A stretch of 64,000 nt of DNA from Clavelina lepadiformis (Eukaryota; Chordata; Ascidiacea; Aplousobranchia; Clavelinidae), in NCBI RefSeq assembly GCF_947623445.1, contig NC_135240.1, forward strand, positions 22,072,001 through 22,136,000, written 5' to 3'. The notes under the pieces were generated by a model. That model did not search any database and was not told the DNA's origin. It was given only the letters and a program-made list of their open reading frames with translations. Below, in pieces: positions 1 to 12,087 of this stretch. Position numbers and translations under genes: made by a program. The number at the start of each line of letters is the position of its first letter. Within the stretch, counting starts at the first letter, position 1.

Positions 1-696
1 TGCAAAATACTCGAAAAACTACACGTCGTAGAACAACCGGGTTTTCACCAGTTAAAAGAAAAAATCTTTGGCTTTTGGTTCGTTGCGTGATACTAATGTC
101 CTGAAACGCACACATTGTGCAAAATGATAAACTTTACACCTATCCCAGTTGTTAAATTTTTTTGACTTGCCCCGCTCCCGCTGTTTTGCATAACGTGCAT
201 ATTACGCGCGTCATAAAATCTGGGACAGAAAAACGAGAAAAGAGACAATCGCGAGGGGGCGGCATACTATTGCCAACCATGAGAGAAAAAACTGCCTAAG
301 CCCTAAAGTATAAACTGCGATGAATAGAAAAATTCCACCTCTTCTCTCGCGAAATCTCTCGTCAATTATACATTTTGACAGCCTGACCGAAATATCAATA
401 AGCGAATAAATAAAACTAGGTCAACATAGAAGGTAAGCGGTAAGCGGCATTTTGATATAGATATGTAAATATCTCACAATATACATAACCGAATTTTATC
501 AAAGTTGCAAAGTAGGATGACCCGTAAAGTTTTAAATGAATTAAAAAATCGTCAGCTTTTTTGATGAAGAAATCCCCCTTTTAAATCAACGAATTTTAAT
601 CATGGTGCAACGTTGTGACACACTTGGTCCAAGTAGGAACTTTGGTTTTATATAGCCCCGAACAATCATACCACATTATTTGTTTACACTTTACAG
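1..696. other. Upstream region or intron of the first gene
   Basis: AT-rich sequence without a convincing exon. It ends in a polypyrimidine/TTTACAG acceptor at about 687-696, directly before the open frame that starts at 697, so at least its right part is an intron. The 5' exons of that gene are either in this stretch and too short to recognise, or left of the window. Confidence 0.5.
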
Positions 697-1814
697 CGAC
701 CTACTCGAAAGAATCAAAGACGCCAAATTCAGAGAGCTAAAAGTACACTTCGTAAGGTTGAAGAAAAGAGAGTATTAGCAAAAAAGTCCAAAAAATCGGC
801 AACGACTACTAACGAAGATTACGAAACATCGTCATGGGACGAGACAAGTCTCCACGAATATAATTCGCTTGAATCTCCAACCATACAGCTTTTCTCAACT
901 TCATTATTGCAAGACAGTGAGAAAAACGTGAATGTTGATATCAGTAGAGCAGCGACGCTGTGTAATGACCACTCGCAGTCTGCTACAATAGACGATCGTG
1001 TGACCGTCAGTCGCGAGGATTGCGTCACCACTCCAAACCGAACCAACAAGGTGGAGCGACAACGCGTGTCAGACAGAGATGGAAAGTCCCCCGCTTTTCC
1101 CAAATTTAGCAGACGCAGGAAAGCAAGGTGCTTGCAGCAAAGCCCGCCCAAAACCGCTCCACTACACGTCGTAAATATCGATTTGGCTGACTCCTCACAG
1201 ATTAATACAAAAGAAACGTCCTCTCCATTTAATGCAGGTGTACTTATGGTCAAATCTTAATTTTTTTCTTATAAAATCTGTTTACATTGTTCGTAAGTGT
1301 AAGTCATTATTTGCCCAACTAAACTCCCTAGTCTAGTGTAATTGTGGCCAATTAATATGGTGTGTACTGCTTAATACCCCCTATTAATTTATGGAAATTT
1401 TATCCATGTCGCCCCTACTGTGGTCGTGTCAGCTCATGGGTTAATTCGTTTAAGTCACAGTTTTCTCAAAGACAATGCTGGGTGTTCAAGTGACAAGAGT
1501 TGACTTGACAGGGGTTGAAGTGACCGGAAATGGTTACACCAGTGATGAATTAACTATACTCGCCATATTTTTAGTGCCTGTAAAATCTGCTGAGGCGTGT
1601 GATTTCATTCAAAATTTACTGGACATCAGTTTTGGCAAAGAGGCAACCTCTGACCAAGAAACGGTAAAAACGCATCTTTTTGATTTAACGTTGAAATACT
1701 TTTTATTTTGAAGTTCTCTACGCTTTTTATTTTCAGGATACCGCTACGGACACACCATGCACCAGTTTGGTAGATCAGAAACCAGACTTGCTTTGCGATT
1801 TATTTGAACCTTAA
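697..1814 (+). CDS. 3' part of an unrecognised, charged nuclear-type protein
   Basis: Three exons join in phase: 697-1237, 1461-1663 and 1737-1814 (TAA at 1812-1814), with GTGTAC and GTAAAA donors and CACAG and TTCAG acceptors. The frame is open from the acceptor at 696 with no start codon, so the N-terminus is missing. About 274 residues are visible. The first part is basic (RPTRKNQRRQIQRAK, then Lys/Arg- and Ser/Thr-rich low complexity). A more ordered stretch follows in exon 2 (LTGVEVTGNGYTSDELTIL) with a hydrophobic/acidic C-terminus ending LLCDLFEP. No family was recognised. The basic, disordered composition suggests a nuclear or chromatin/cytoskeletal role, but that is only inference. 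Candidate polyadenylation signals (AATAAA) cluster at 2353-2409. The neighbouring CYLD gene is convergent. Confidence 0.6.
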
Positions 1815-2624
1815 TATGCAGTACGCATTTGTAAATCAATGTTAGAGGAACACATCATTATCAAACAAGGAATATTATCTGACGAAATACCTCGGCGGTA
1901 TTAAGCTCTTGCTTACATGCTCGTCATCAATATACTCGTGTTCTAATATTTACATTACGCCTATAACTAAAGCTGTGTTTTTTTTTCTTTCGGTAGAAAT
2001 TAGACGACACTTAAATTAACACCACACTTAGACGGGAGGTGCTTAGCAAATATTTAACTTGTGCGTAACAAAATGTGTGATTTTGTCATTGTTTTGGATG
2101 GCAGGTTCTGTTTGATTTCGGCACAATTTGTGTTAGGAAATGTTTGGTTTTAGTTTGCATTGTAATTCGTAACACGAACCAACTAATGTTGTAAGCGGGG
2201 AAATACCAGTTTCTGTTCCCCTTTGTGGCTCGGGAATTTTCAACCATTTCATGTGCTACAAGCTTCATCAAAAGCATCATGAAACCAAGCGTTGGAAAAA
2301 ACGCTTTTCATTTTGGAACAATGGTATATTGCAACATTTGGACGATGTACAAAATAAAAGAAAAACTAAGTAAGAACTACGAGGGGCAAACAATAAAATA
2401 AAGAATAAACATGCATTCATAAAATACATGATCAACAAAAGAATTGACGTTAAGTCTCGGAAAAGTAACCCTTTATCAAAAATTTCATGCATGCCAAATT
2501 CTAGTGGTAATAATAATGCCATACCACAGAATCTTAGCGATTTGCAATTAAGTTAAAAAATGTTTTAGACACCGTTAAGTGCATTTCAAGGAACAACAAA
2601 AAACCTATAAAAACGGGAAAAAGT
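1815..2624. other. Intergenic tail-to-tail region with AATAAA cluster
   Basis: Lies between the stop codons of two convergent genes. It contains AATAAA at 2353-2358, 2392-2397 and 2404-2409 on the + strand, which are candidate 3' ends for the first gene. No open frame here has supporting motifs. Confidence 0.5.
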
Positions 2625-5600
2625 CTACGAGAAACGCATCATCTCTCTGCTTTGGTACAAGCACATGTAAGCGTCACATAGCAACCGTCTCATATGATCC
2701 GGCATCTCGCGCTGATCCATTTCCAGCAGCTTGCTCTGGTCCATCAGCAACCATTCTTCAAATTTCTCACAGTATGTGACCTCGGGTATGTTGTAACCGG
2801 TCTGCTCGCCGACCCTGTCCGCCATACTGTCGAAGAAACACCATTTGGCGTCCCGACCATAACCACACCTGCAGGGTAAATGTGTTAACTGGTGTTAGGA
2901 ATGGGTTTTAGACAGCTCCTTTTTTATGAGTGTGCCACTATACGTACAAGTGCAATTCTCATCATAGATAGTGCACACGCATAAAAAGGTTTTAGGAGGC
3001 GTGATGCAGATTTCATTAATCATTGCGCTACGGCTAATTGGCTACACTATACTTACTTTGCAAAGGAAACGTAATGACTTGTCTGTATGCAGACCACGGC
3101 GTAGAGTTCTAAAATGTTTCGCTCCACGGGCATTTCTCCTTCCTGTGCTACGTACGATCTAACCAATGCATAGAACGGTAAGTCTCAATCTAAGTTTTGT
3201 GGGATATTGCACGCGATAGACTTCTATCTGATATCTGTAAACCTGTATTCATCGCAAACTTCAATCTTTTTGTAACCATGCTGCCGTCTCATTGGATGTT
3301 GATGACAAATCTTTGCACACTGGTCACAGTAAGAACTTATGTGCTCCTAAATAACGCAACAAATGAAAGCTCTAACCAAGTTTTATAGCAAAATAAAAAA
3401 ATTACTTTTTAGCAAACGTCTCTGCTTCAATGTCCGTTATGCACAAAATGAAAGATACCAACCTGCATAGAGCGTTCAATCGAACATTGCTTGCATTCAT
3501 ACTCGGCAAGGCCACCACAAACTGTACAGCTTCTTGGCAACTTTTCCACCATGTCAGTCACATCTAAAGTCAAGCTCGGACGGACCCGATTATACATCTT
3601 GTAATCTTTGCCAAACCTGTAACAAATTTTAAAGAAAAATACTGGTAACGGTAAGGAAAACTAAAACTTTTATGCTACCTCCATTTTATACTTAAAATAA
3701 TCAACTTTATGAGTGCTGTTGGTCGACAAACAATCAAGTGATTAATTACTGACGAACACTTGTAATAAGGGTAGCTCATAGTTTCAAAAACACTTACCTA
3801 GTAGTTGTGTGGCACCTGTAAAAAGCAGGCACCAACTTCTCTCTTACCTTGGCATTTGAAGAATTAGGCAAGTTGGGACGTCTCTGAATTTTAAATCAGA
3901 CGCAAGAAAGGATTGCTCAATGAGAAGCTGAGTGCTGGGAAGAACCATTTTCTCATCTTTGTCAAGAAAGATTTGATAAAAATAACACTCTTGTATGTGA
4001 TCAGAATCTCCTTGTCTTAACTCAAACAGCGGTTCAGCTTTGAAAACCTAAAATTAACAAAAACATTTATGTACCTAGTTACTACACAATTGTTGATAGC
4101 TTACACTGTTGAGAATCTGGTAAAATCTCATTACTAGTAAGGTTTCCCTAACAACCTTTAAGGTACACATAATTTTATTAAGCCAAATGCAAGAAAAAAG
4201 TTTTGTTCTTATAAACATCTGAAGGTAAAACAAGGAGTTACAACAGTACACTGTTTTTATGCAAACCATTTCTGCAAACATTGCTAATCAAACCTACAGC
4301 TCCTTAACTACAATAGCAGAAAGCACAGTGTATAACTATTATTAATCATATTAAATCATCATTAAACTAATCGTACATGATTTAAGAGAGTTTGCAAAAA
4401 TTCTTCTGGGTCCTTTTCCTCATTAGTGAGTCCGGTAACTGATCCCAGCTCATCGAGCAACTCGCGCAACAACATAATCCTGTCGGCTCTCACAAAATTC
4501 CTCTTCCGAAGAGGATTTACAATATCTTCCTTTAGAACCTATGACATAACAAAAGATGCATGACGACAATGCCCTTGCTCCACTAGTGTATAAATAACAT
4601 TAGTCTAATATGTTTATTGCTTATTACTTGCTGCACATGTTGGTATTGCTCTAGGTCGAAGGAATTTTTCTTACGAAACAAAATTGTGTCGAGGCAGTAG
4701 GAATAAGCAAACATGCTGTAAAAAATAGAAGCTTAGAACAATTTTGTGACAAATTTAGGCACAGGTCTAAAAACATTTCCAAAGAAAACAAGTAAATGTT
4801 CTTAGCTTTCTTGAAATTCTGGAACTGATTTCATCACTGATACATAACAAAGCAGCTTAAGAAAACAAGTAATTTGGAATATGACTCAAAAACAAAACAC
4901 AGAATTAATGAATCTCCAGCGATTTTAAACTGCTTTATCACCAAATATTTCAATACCTGAAAAGTGTGCTGTCCAGGTAGCATGAATTATGATGTCCTTG
5001 AATGCCCTTTTCTTTACCAATCATATCATTAGTCAGTTTAGATGGCGGAGGAATTCTTCCTGGCAATGAGGTGGCATTATAATCTCCAAAATTGTGTAGT
5101 GGCAGCTTGGCCACAGGCATGGGAGCTCTTGAAACTTCTACAAATGTACAGGTAGACTAAATTACGCGCATTTTCTCATAATTTTCTACAGAGTGAAAGC
5201 ATAATGACTTGAAGCTAAAGAAATCTGTTAAAATAACGTAATAAAACATTAAAAATGAAAATTTTTCAAAGTTAGTAAAGCAACGTATGGAGGGTTTTGT
5301 CGAAAACGAGAACAATCTCTGAGTTTAAAAGCATTCACCGTACACGTTTGTTGATGTTATTACTTTTGGTTCAAATTCCTAACAAAAACCAAAAAAGGTA
5401 TCTTTATGCGGTTACCTGTGGCGGCAAGGAAGCGAGGATCTTTTTGGCAGTTTTTCATCTTCACAAACACTCCTCTGTCTGGTATACAATCAAAATAATT
5501 TTGGCCATTCAAAACACCATTAGAAAAACCAGCAATAGGTGATTCAAGTTCAACACCGGCTATGAGGTCCTGTTAAGAAATAACATACAGTGAAATAAGT

Positions 5601-8600
5601 GCTCATAAAGGCTTATAATCCAATGGTCTATTTTTAGTCATTCTCTAATAGAAAATGGTTATCAAGCAACCAGTACATAATTCACAGATGCATTTTGTAT
5701 TGGCTTACATTGCCCATTTCCCTTATGTAGCCAATCCACTTGATCACGCCATAAACCGGGCCTATATACTCATATTCCCCCAACACTTTTAATTCTTCCA
5801 TAACCTGAACCATAGATCCAATTTCTAAGCTAGACATATTTTCTACTTGATGTCCTGTAAAACATAGCATGATTCAACAAAAAGTATGATATGAGTAATG
5901 AACATTCATGTAAGACACGTAATGAGGATGTTATACCTGTAAATTGTGGGGTCTGTATCTTTAGGCCATTCTGTCTTGGAGCCATACCCGGCTAGGTAAA
6001 TATTATAAACATTAATATTTTAAACCAATAAGCAATGTAAAATCAAAGAATAAACTACATTAACCAGAAAATGTTAATAAAACTGCAAAAATAAAACATT
6101 AAGCCACAAATGACCTGTGCAAAAATGCTTTTAAACGCAATAATGAATTTAACTCAAAAAAGTAAGAATCTCTTTAAAGTGTCAAAGAGCACATCATAAG
6201 ATGAACAAAAAATTTTAGTCACAAGAACTGATATAGAAACAAGATGACTTACTGGATAGAGAGGTTGGTGCGAAGGTCTCCTGTCCTGATCACTGGAAAG
6301 ATATCTAGAACTGACACCTCCGTAAATATCAACTTGTGATGAAAGTTCATCGTCTATATCTGTTATAGCTCCCCCAACTGGCTGTGGACGTTCAAACGCT
6401 CTCGCGTTCATTGCAGGTCGAATCGGTTCAAGATAGTCGTTGCCATTGATACCATATGCTTCTTCTCTGCCCATGTTGTTTTGTCTTTGGTTTCTAAAAC
6501 CTTTGTACTGAGAAGACTGAGCCAGGCCTGCTGAATGACTGGCACCATTGATTAATTCTTGCCTTAAAGAACGATCACTTTCAGGTTGTGCTGCAGCAGA
6601 TGTCTACATAAAACATATATTTATAAGAAAAATCAACTAGAAATGCATCAACTTGCTTAATTTTTTTCTACTAACAATAACTCTATGTAGATACATAAAA
6701 TACAGTGAGACACACTTCTTGCATCTAGTGAATTATGACAAGGTATTTGTTAATATTTTGGTAACTTTTCATTATAACCCAACGTAGAGTAAGTACTGTA
6801 ATGTAACATTATACCTGCATCCCATTTGCGACAAGTGCCGGTGTAATATCAAAAGTTGAAGCAGGCAAAACTCCACTTAAGGGAACCAAAGCAGCATGAT
6901 TGGCTTTAGTTTTAAAAAGGTGACGTTTGTTGAAAACACCACGTCCATTACCAACCGGATTAACTAAATCAATTCCGACATAAATTTCTGAAGTGGGTAA
7001 CTCATTTGGGAGCCGACCTAAAATAACACTTTTTTCATTTGCATCGGAAAATTACACATTGAAAGCAAAATTTTAGCTGTTATTCACAACCTATTTTTCA
7101 TTACTAACCTATGAATTTAACAGTTCCACATTCCTGGCTTTCACTACCGTTCACTTCAGTAAAGATGCAAACTTTCATCCCAATGTGAATTTCAAGTTGG
7201 CCGAGTTCTTCGTCAGTGACACCAACCACAGGCTCACATTCGATGGGTCGAGATGATACTGTACAACAATCAGTAAAAACAATACCAATGTTTCTGCGTT
7301 AAATGCTCAAATGTCAAAACAAAGATTTACTCCAATTCTGGCAACAAATTAAACAAATACCATGTTAAATAATTTGTCTAGCAATCATACAATAGGCTAC
7401 CTGAATTACTTGATCCACTACTTCTCAAACTTGATTGGTTTGATGATGACATAATAGGTGGCTTGGGTGGCGGTCTCTGTGCTTTGTAGGTGCTGCGCCT
7501 TGGTGCAGGAATTGGAGTTCTTTGTTGGTTGTACTCCCTTGACATAACTTTGTTAAGTGGCAGAAAGATTCCACAATCATCAGCACAAGAAAAATATCTA
7601 TAAAAAATGAAAAATTTTGTTTCTTGCTCTTGTGTTCAGAGATTTAATTAATACAACGGAATTAAAACCACTACCTAAGCTCTCAAACCCTACAAGACTC
7701 AGTATTGGAATTCAAACACAGGTCAGTGTGTAGGGTTGCGGCAACATTAAAATGTGAGAGTAATCCATGGTAAAGGTAATTGCACTGAATGTAATTGCAA
7801 ATAGAGATCATATATACTAATAGGTGTTTTCAATCATAGCAAAGTAACACAGTTCAATAACAATAATCAATATCCAAGGAAATGAAACAACTACTCTCTT
7901 GCAATTTGAATTTGATGTAAATTGCAATTGTGCTCAAACAGTGACATGTGGTGGTGAACAATGCATAGCCACATAAATAACCGATGACAAACCAACAAAA
8001 GAGTGAAATTTTGTAAAATATTTGTGCACCTTGCTTTGTTAATGGCACCGTTTGTATTTCCTTTGCCTTTGGCATTAATCAGTTCAATTCCAAAGTAAGT
8101 TCCAAGCTTGTTGTGCAGTCCACCTTTATATCTTAGCTTACCTGCAAAAAGTCTTACTATCAAACTGCAGTACTATGTCAGTAAGTGTAGGTTTGGTATT
8201 TCAAGAAAACTACAGTGTGCGTAATGTTTAACATAACACTTATTGCTAACATATATATGCCAGTGATTGCTACTATACAGTGTTTGTCGAGTAGAATCAA
8301 TATACGTAAAACGTTTGAAATTTGCAGATATATATATATATATGTTCTATTCTAAACTGTTTACTAACAAGACTGCTATTCTCATAAAAAAACAATGATT
8401 ACCAATAGCTTCCCCAGCATTAGCAGGTAATTTGACCAACACATCACATCCTTCCTGCATTTCAAGTCCATCTACTAACCTGTCTTTATTTTTATAAATT
8501 TCAAACCTTTCTCGGCAGTTTGAAATGGCTATAAGCAACTCCATTGTCTCCTAAAAGCAAGCATAAGTATAAAACTATCATGCAAACTATACTTTTATTA

Positions 8601-9452
8601 TAAGTAATTACATTCATACGGTTTTACACCTACGAACTTGCCTAATATCCAAATTTAAGTAAAATTACAGTTTTTTACCAGATAGCAGTCAGTGCGATTA
8701 CTTTTGTAAGTAAATAAATGCTATGGTAACAGAAGTAACACATTCAAAGTTAACATCATTTCATGTAGTCTAAAAAACACAAAAAAAATGATAGCACACC
8801 ATCTGCAATATTAGATGTACAATAAGTTACATACATTGAGGCAGCTTTAACTGCACAGTAGTTAGTACCTCTGAAATGACTTCAACATCACTTTCATCAC
8901 ATTCTATCAGTTCTCCTGAATCAAGTTCGCTGCACACCAGTCTGTTGCTTTGATATGATGCCGTCAGAACTTCTTGCATAATAGTACCTTTGAACATTAA
9001 ACATGGTAAGTAGCATTTCATGGCAGGTGTTAAATAAACTGTTTTGGCTAGAAACATAATAACGTGGTACCGAATTGGAAAGTGTGCACGTCTAAGACTG
9101 ATCAACATGTGTACCAATTTTTACCAAAAATACCTTGATTTCCAATTAACAAAAAGATGTTTGTTTGCTTTACTATCAATTTATAGTAAGTAAAGAATTG
9201 AGGCCGCATTACATGCCGTGACCTTTAGCCTTAGCACACAGGATTTTTCGTTGCAAACTGCCATAAATTCCAGTCTGGATGTGGAGTTTCTACAATAATA
9301 AATAGAACAACCAAACAACCTTTTAAGCAGTCACTTATTCCAGCAAATGCATCATATTTTCTGCTTCTTGGATCATATACTGGCCGACTTAAACATAGAT
9401 CTCGAATCAGTATCAAATTACGAGTGTACTCAAGGTCCTGTCTCCTTGCCAT
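2625..9452 (-). CDS. CYLD: CYLD ubiquitin carboxyl-terminal hydrolase (complete, 19 coding exons)
   Basis: Deubiquitinase that trims K63- and M1-linked chains and restrains NF-kB/JNK signalling in vertebrates. Coding exons, 5' to 3' on the minus strand: 9452-9320, 8987-8869, 8550-8403, 8141-8030, 7597-7401, 7258-7109, 7017-6815, 6603-6253, 5991-5937, 5854-5709, 5569-5416, 5137-4957, 4715-4628, 4538-4377, 4047-3848, 3616-3463, 3346-3243, 3158-3057, 2868-2625. All phases agree and sum to 3003 nt, 1000 aa (human 956). Domains: CAP-Gly 1 about 134-195, a proline-rich linker (RPPPKPP), CAP-Gly 2 about 265-335, CAP-Gly 3 about 498-580, USP domain about 625-1000. The catalytic Cys is about 642 in [13 protein letters not shown], and His about 914 in [11 protein letters not shown]-box-like zinc insertion ([24 protein letters not shown]) and the C-terminal [12 protein letters not shown] are present. 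ATG at 9452 is chosen because it is the first Met after an acceptor AG 10 nt upstream. Some donors are weak (GTTGTT at 9319, GTGCAC at 8029). Confidence 0.97.
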
Positions 9453-9462
9453 TGCAAGCCCA

Positions 9463-9464
9463 CT
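9463..9464 (-). promoter_or_regulatory. Acceptor AG 10 nt before the CYLD start (possible trans-splice site)
   Basis: On the minus strand a T-rich tract (TTTTATTTATCAG) ends 10 nt before the CYLD ATG. It is either the acceptor of a 5'UTR intron or a spliced-leader acceptor. No local 5' exon could be identified. Confidence 0.5.
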
Positions 9465-10758
9465 GATAAATAAAAGCAAAAATTAATCATAAAACATGAG
9501 CCAGAATGCAAATAAAACTGCGAAATATTTTTTGCAAAAGTACTAATAAATAAAGTCATTTGTTGTAATAAAAGCCCTTTACTCTTTTCTCTTATATAGT
9601 ATCTGAATATGCAGTGTGCCAGTGTGTAACATCGAGACTAGTTCATTCCAACAGTCTTGACCGAATTTTTTAAAGCTGCAATAAGTTCCACTGAAGTACA
9701 AACATAGTTAACAATTTCAATTCTGCATTTTACGATTTGCCAGGGTGCAATCCAAGTAATTTATGCCGAACATCTTTGGCGTGACCTACAGTCAAGCAGT
9801 GTAAACTCGATTTCACTTCGACCTGGCAAAGAGCAAATTATGTCTTGGCGCAACCATATTGAAACCATGGCAACTGCAAAATCACTTTTCTCTTCGGTTT
9901 TTCTGTTGTTTAGACAAAAAATAGCACAGTGTCCCCTTTTTTGAAACTGCAATTGGCATAAAAATCTTTCTCTATTGTAACTAACCATCGACGTACGCAT
10001 TGCATGCAAGGAATCTGGTCGTTTTGTATATAAAGGATAATAAAAATGCATTTCATTGCCTTTGTAAGTCTTTTTTATTTGTAGCCGTGCAAATAAAACC
10101 TTTCCGAGTTACCACCGCCATTAATTTTGGGTCGCAAGATGTTTTTGATCACACATATTGAACAACGGAAATTGTCAACCCAATTTGATTCTATTTTAAA
10201 TTACAAGCATTCTAGGCATCGGATCGCAAAGAGTTCAGGTGTGTAGCATATGAATTCCTTTAGACGATAAAAGTATGTTGCCTAGTTCTTACTTTACAGT
10301 GGTTTGAATCTTACACACTAGACTTTCCTTAGACATGTCGTCAGTGAAGCATGTGACATAAAATGTGTAAAAGTTTGTGTGTAATCTGTGGCGTTTTACC
10401 TAGACTGGACTAATTTTGTTTTGCATGTCAAGCAAAGTTTAAAATATTCAACTAGAAGTAAATACAAACCGAATTATTACATTCAAATGCCCCGCAGATA
10501 CCACACAAAGTTTTATGCATTTTACATCGCATGCTACGCTGACCACATAACGTGACTTTGTATCGAACAAATCCAGTGTATAGGATTCAAACCACAGTTA
10601 AGAACTAGTCAACATATTTTCAAAACTTTTTTATTGCGTTTACGGAATTCATATGCCACTCACCTGAGCAAAATGTTCACAATCCAATGCCTAGAACGCT
10701 TGTAATTTAAAGAAAGAATCAAAGTGGGTCAAAAATTCCCATGTTTAAGTATAGGAAA

Positions 10759-10926
10759 CATAGGCGTAGCCAGGGGGGCAAAAGGGGCCATGCCCCCCCC
10801 CCCCAACTTTTTGTGTCTATAGGCTTCTACATCAGGTGGCGGTGTCTTAAAACAAACACTTTGTAGTCCCTTGAACTCATGAAGTATTTGCCCCCCCCCC
10901 AAATTTTTTTCCAGGCTACGCCACTG
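10759..10926. mobile_element. Short non-autonomous hAT-like element (GGCGTAGCC ends)
   Basis: A 168 bp element with inverted ends: left CATAGGCGTAGCCAGG, right CCAGGCTACGCCACTG. Long C-runs follow both ends internally. It is flanked by an imperfect 8 bp duplication (ATAGGAAA at 10751-10758, ATAGGGGA at 10927-10934). The CAGTGGCGTAGCCAGG-type terminus is widespread in animal MITEs. There is no coding capacity. Confidence 0.7.
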
Positions 10927-11526
10927 ATAGGGGATCGATAAAATATGGCCACCCAGAGCCATACAGTACTGCAGTAACTTGGAAAGGGTCTATTAAGCTG
11001 ACGTTAAACTAGCCATAGCTACATTTACTAACTCAACAACAAACAACGTAATACTGGTAGTGTTAATACTACTATCAACTGCACTAAACACTCAGGCCTG
11101 TCAACCTGCAGCAGACTCACTTTTCAGCTCTTTGGCTTTTTCCTTCAGCCTTTGACTTGACATAAGACATATTATACGGTAGCCTATACTGTTAGGCCTA
11201 TATGTTTAATAAAATATTTCAAAGGCTACAGTAATTATTACGCATTAGTCGTACAAACTAGGCTAGGAAATAACCTAAATACAACAGTACAACACCTACA
11301 TGTTAAGATATTCATCAAAAGAAAACGACTGGTTGGATTTTCCCACTTTTGTGTACTTTTGTTATTAGTATTCTAGCCTATGGTACAATGCAAAATAAAA
11401 AAATGATAAAGGAATTAATTATCGCTAGGAACAAAGAAGGGGATTACCCAGGGGCTAAAACTAGTAGCTGATTTCTATGATACTAATTGCCACAACACCA
11501 AAATGCAAATTCGCCTTAGTAATTAC

Positions 11527-12087
11527 TAGGGCAACCAAAAGTCAATATGGTCAATTTTTTTTAACCTGCCCAGAATGTTATCAAACAAGCACAAAACAAA
11601 TTTCAGCTTTGTACGACGTGTGGTATAGAAGTTATTAGGTCAAATAAAGTCAAAATGTTACGTTAAGTCAAAATACGGTCAAATTGTTTCTTTAGGTCTT
11701 TTTTTTAGGTCAAAATCTATTAAACTTGTAATTTTGTAACCATTTTGTAATATTATTCTTCCGTTTTTCTCTTTTCTTGTACCACAAACAATTCCAGTGC
11801 CGCAAATTTTACTTAGAACCAAAGCCACAAAGAGAGGGAAGGCTTTTCAGCGCGTTTGTTGACGTCACGATGTGACGGCATTGCATTTGAAACTGCAAGT
11901 TGTCAATCTTAATACGCAGAAACGAAAAAAAGTCAACACTAGAAAAGCATTTTGTCATTTTTAAATGCAGCTTTAGATTAGAAAGTTGCTGTAGACAGTG
12001 TAGAGACTATCAGTATAGCGTTTTTCAAAATAAGGTCAAAATTTAAACTTTTTAGGTCAAAATGAGGTCAAAAAACTGGTTGCCCTA
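11527..12087. mobile_element. Non-autonomous hAT element with AGGTCAAA-rich interior
   Basis: A 561 bp element. The perfect 11 bp terminal inverted repeats are TAGGGCAACCA and TGGTTGCCCTA. A perfect 8 bp target duplication GTAATTAC lies at 11519-11526 and 12088-12095, diagnostic of hAT-superfamily insertion. Subterminal AGGTCAAA/AAGTCAAA motifs recur at both ends, the kind of repeat that binds transposase. No transposase frame is present, so it depends on an autonomous copy elsewhere. Confidence 0.9.

Noticed and set aside
1475-1711. Apparent small ORF starting MLGVQVTRVD
   Set aside because: Its Met is internal to the exon 1461-1663 of the first gene. The frame after 1663 is intron.
8328-8343. 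TA dinucleotide run in a CYLD intron
   Set aside because: A short simple repeat with no further structure.
9761-10051. 96-codon minus-strand frame upstream of CYLD
   Set aside because: No motif, no splice-phase link to CYLD exon 1, ordinary composition for non-coding DNA.
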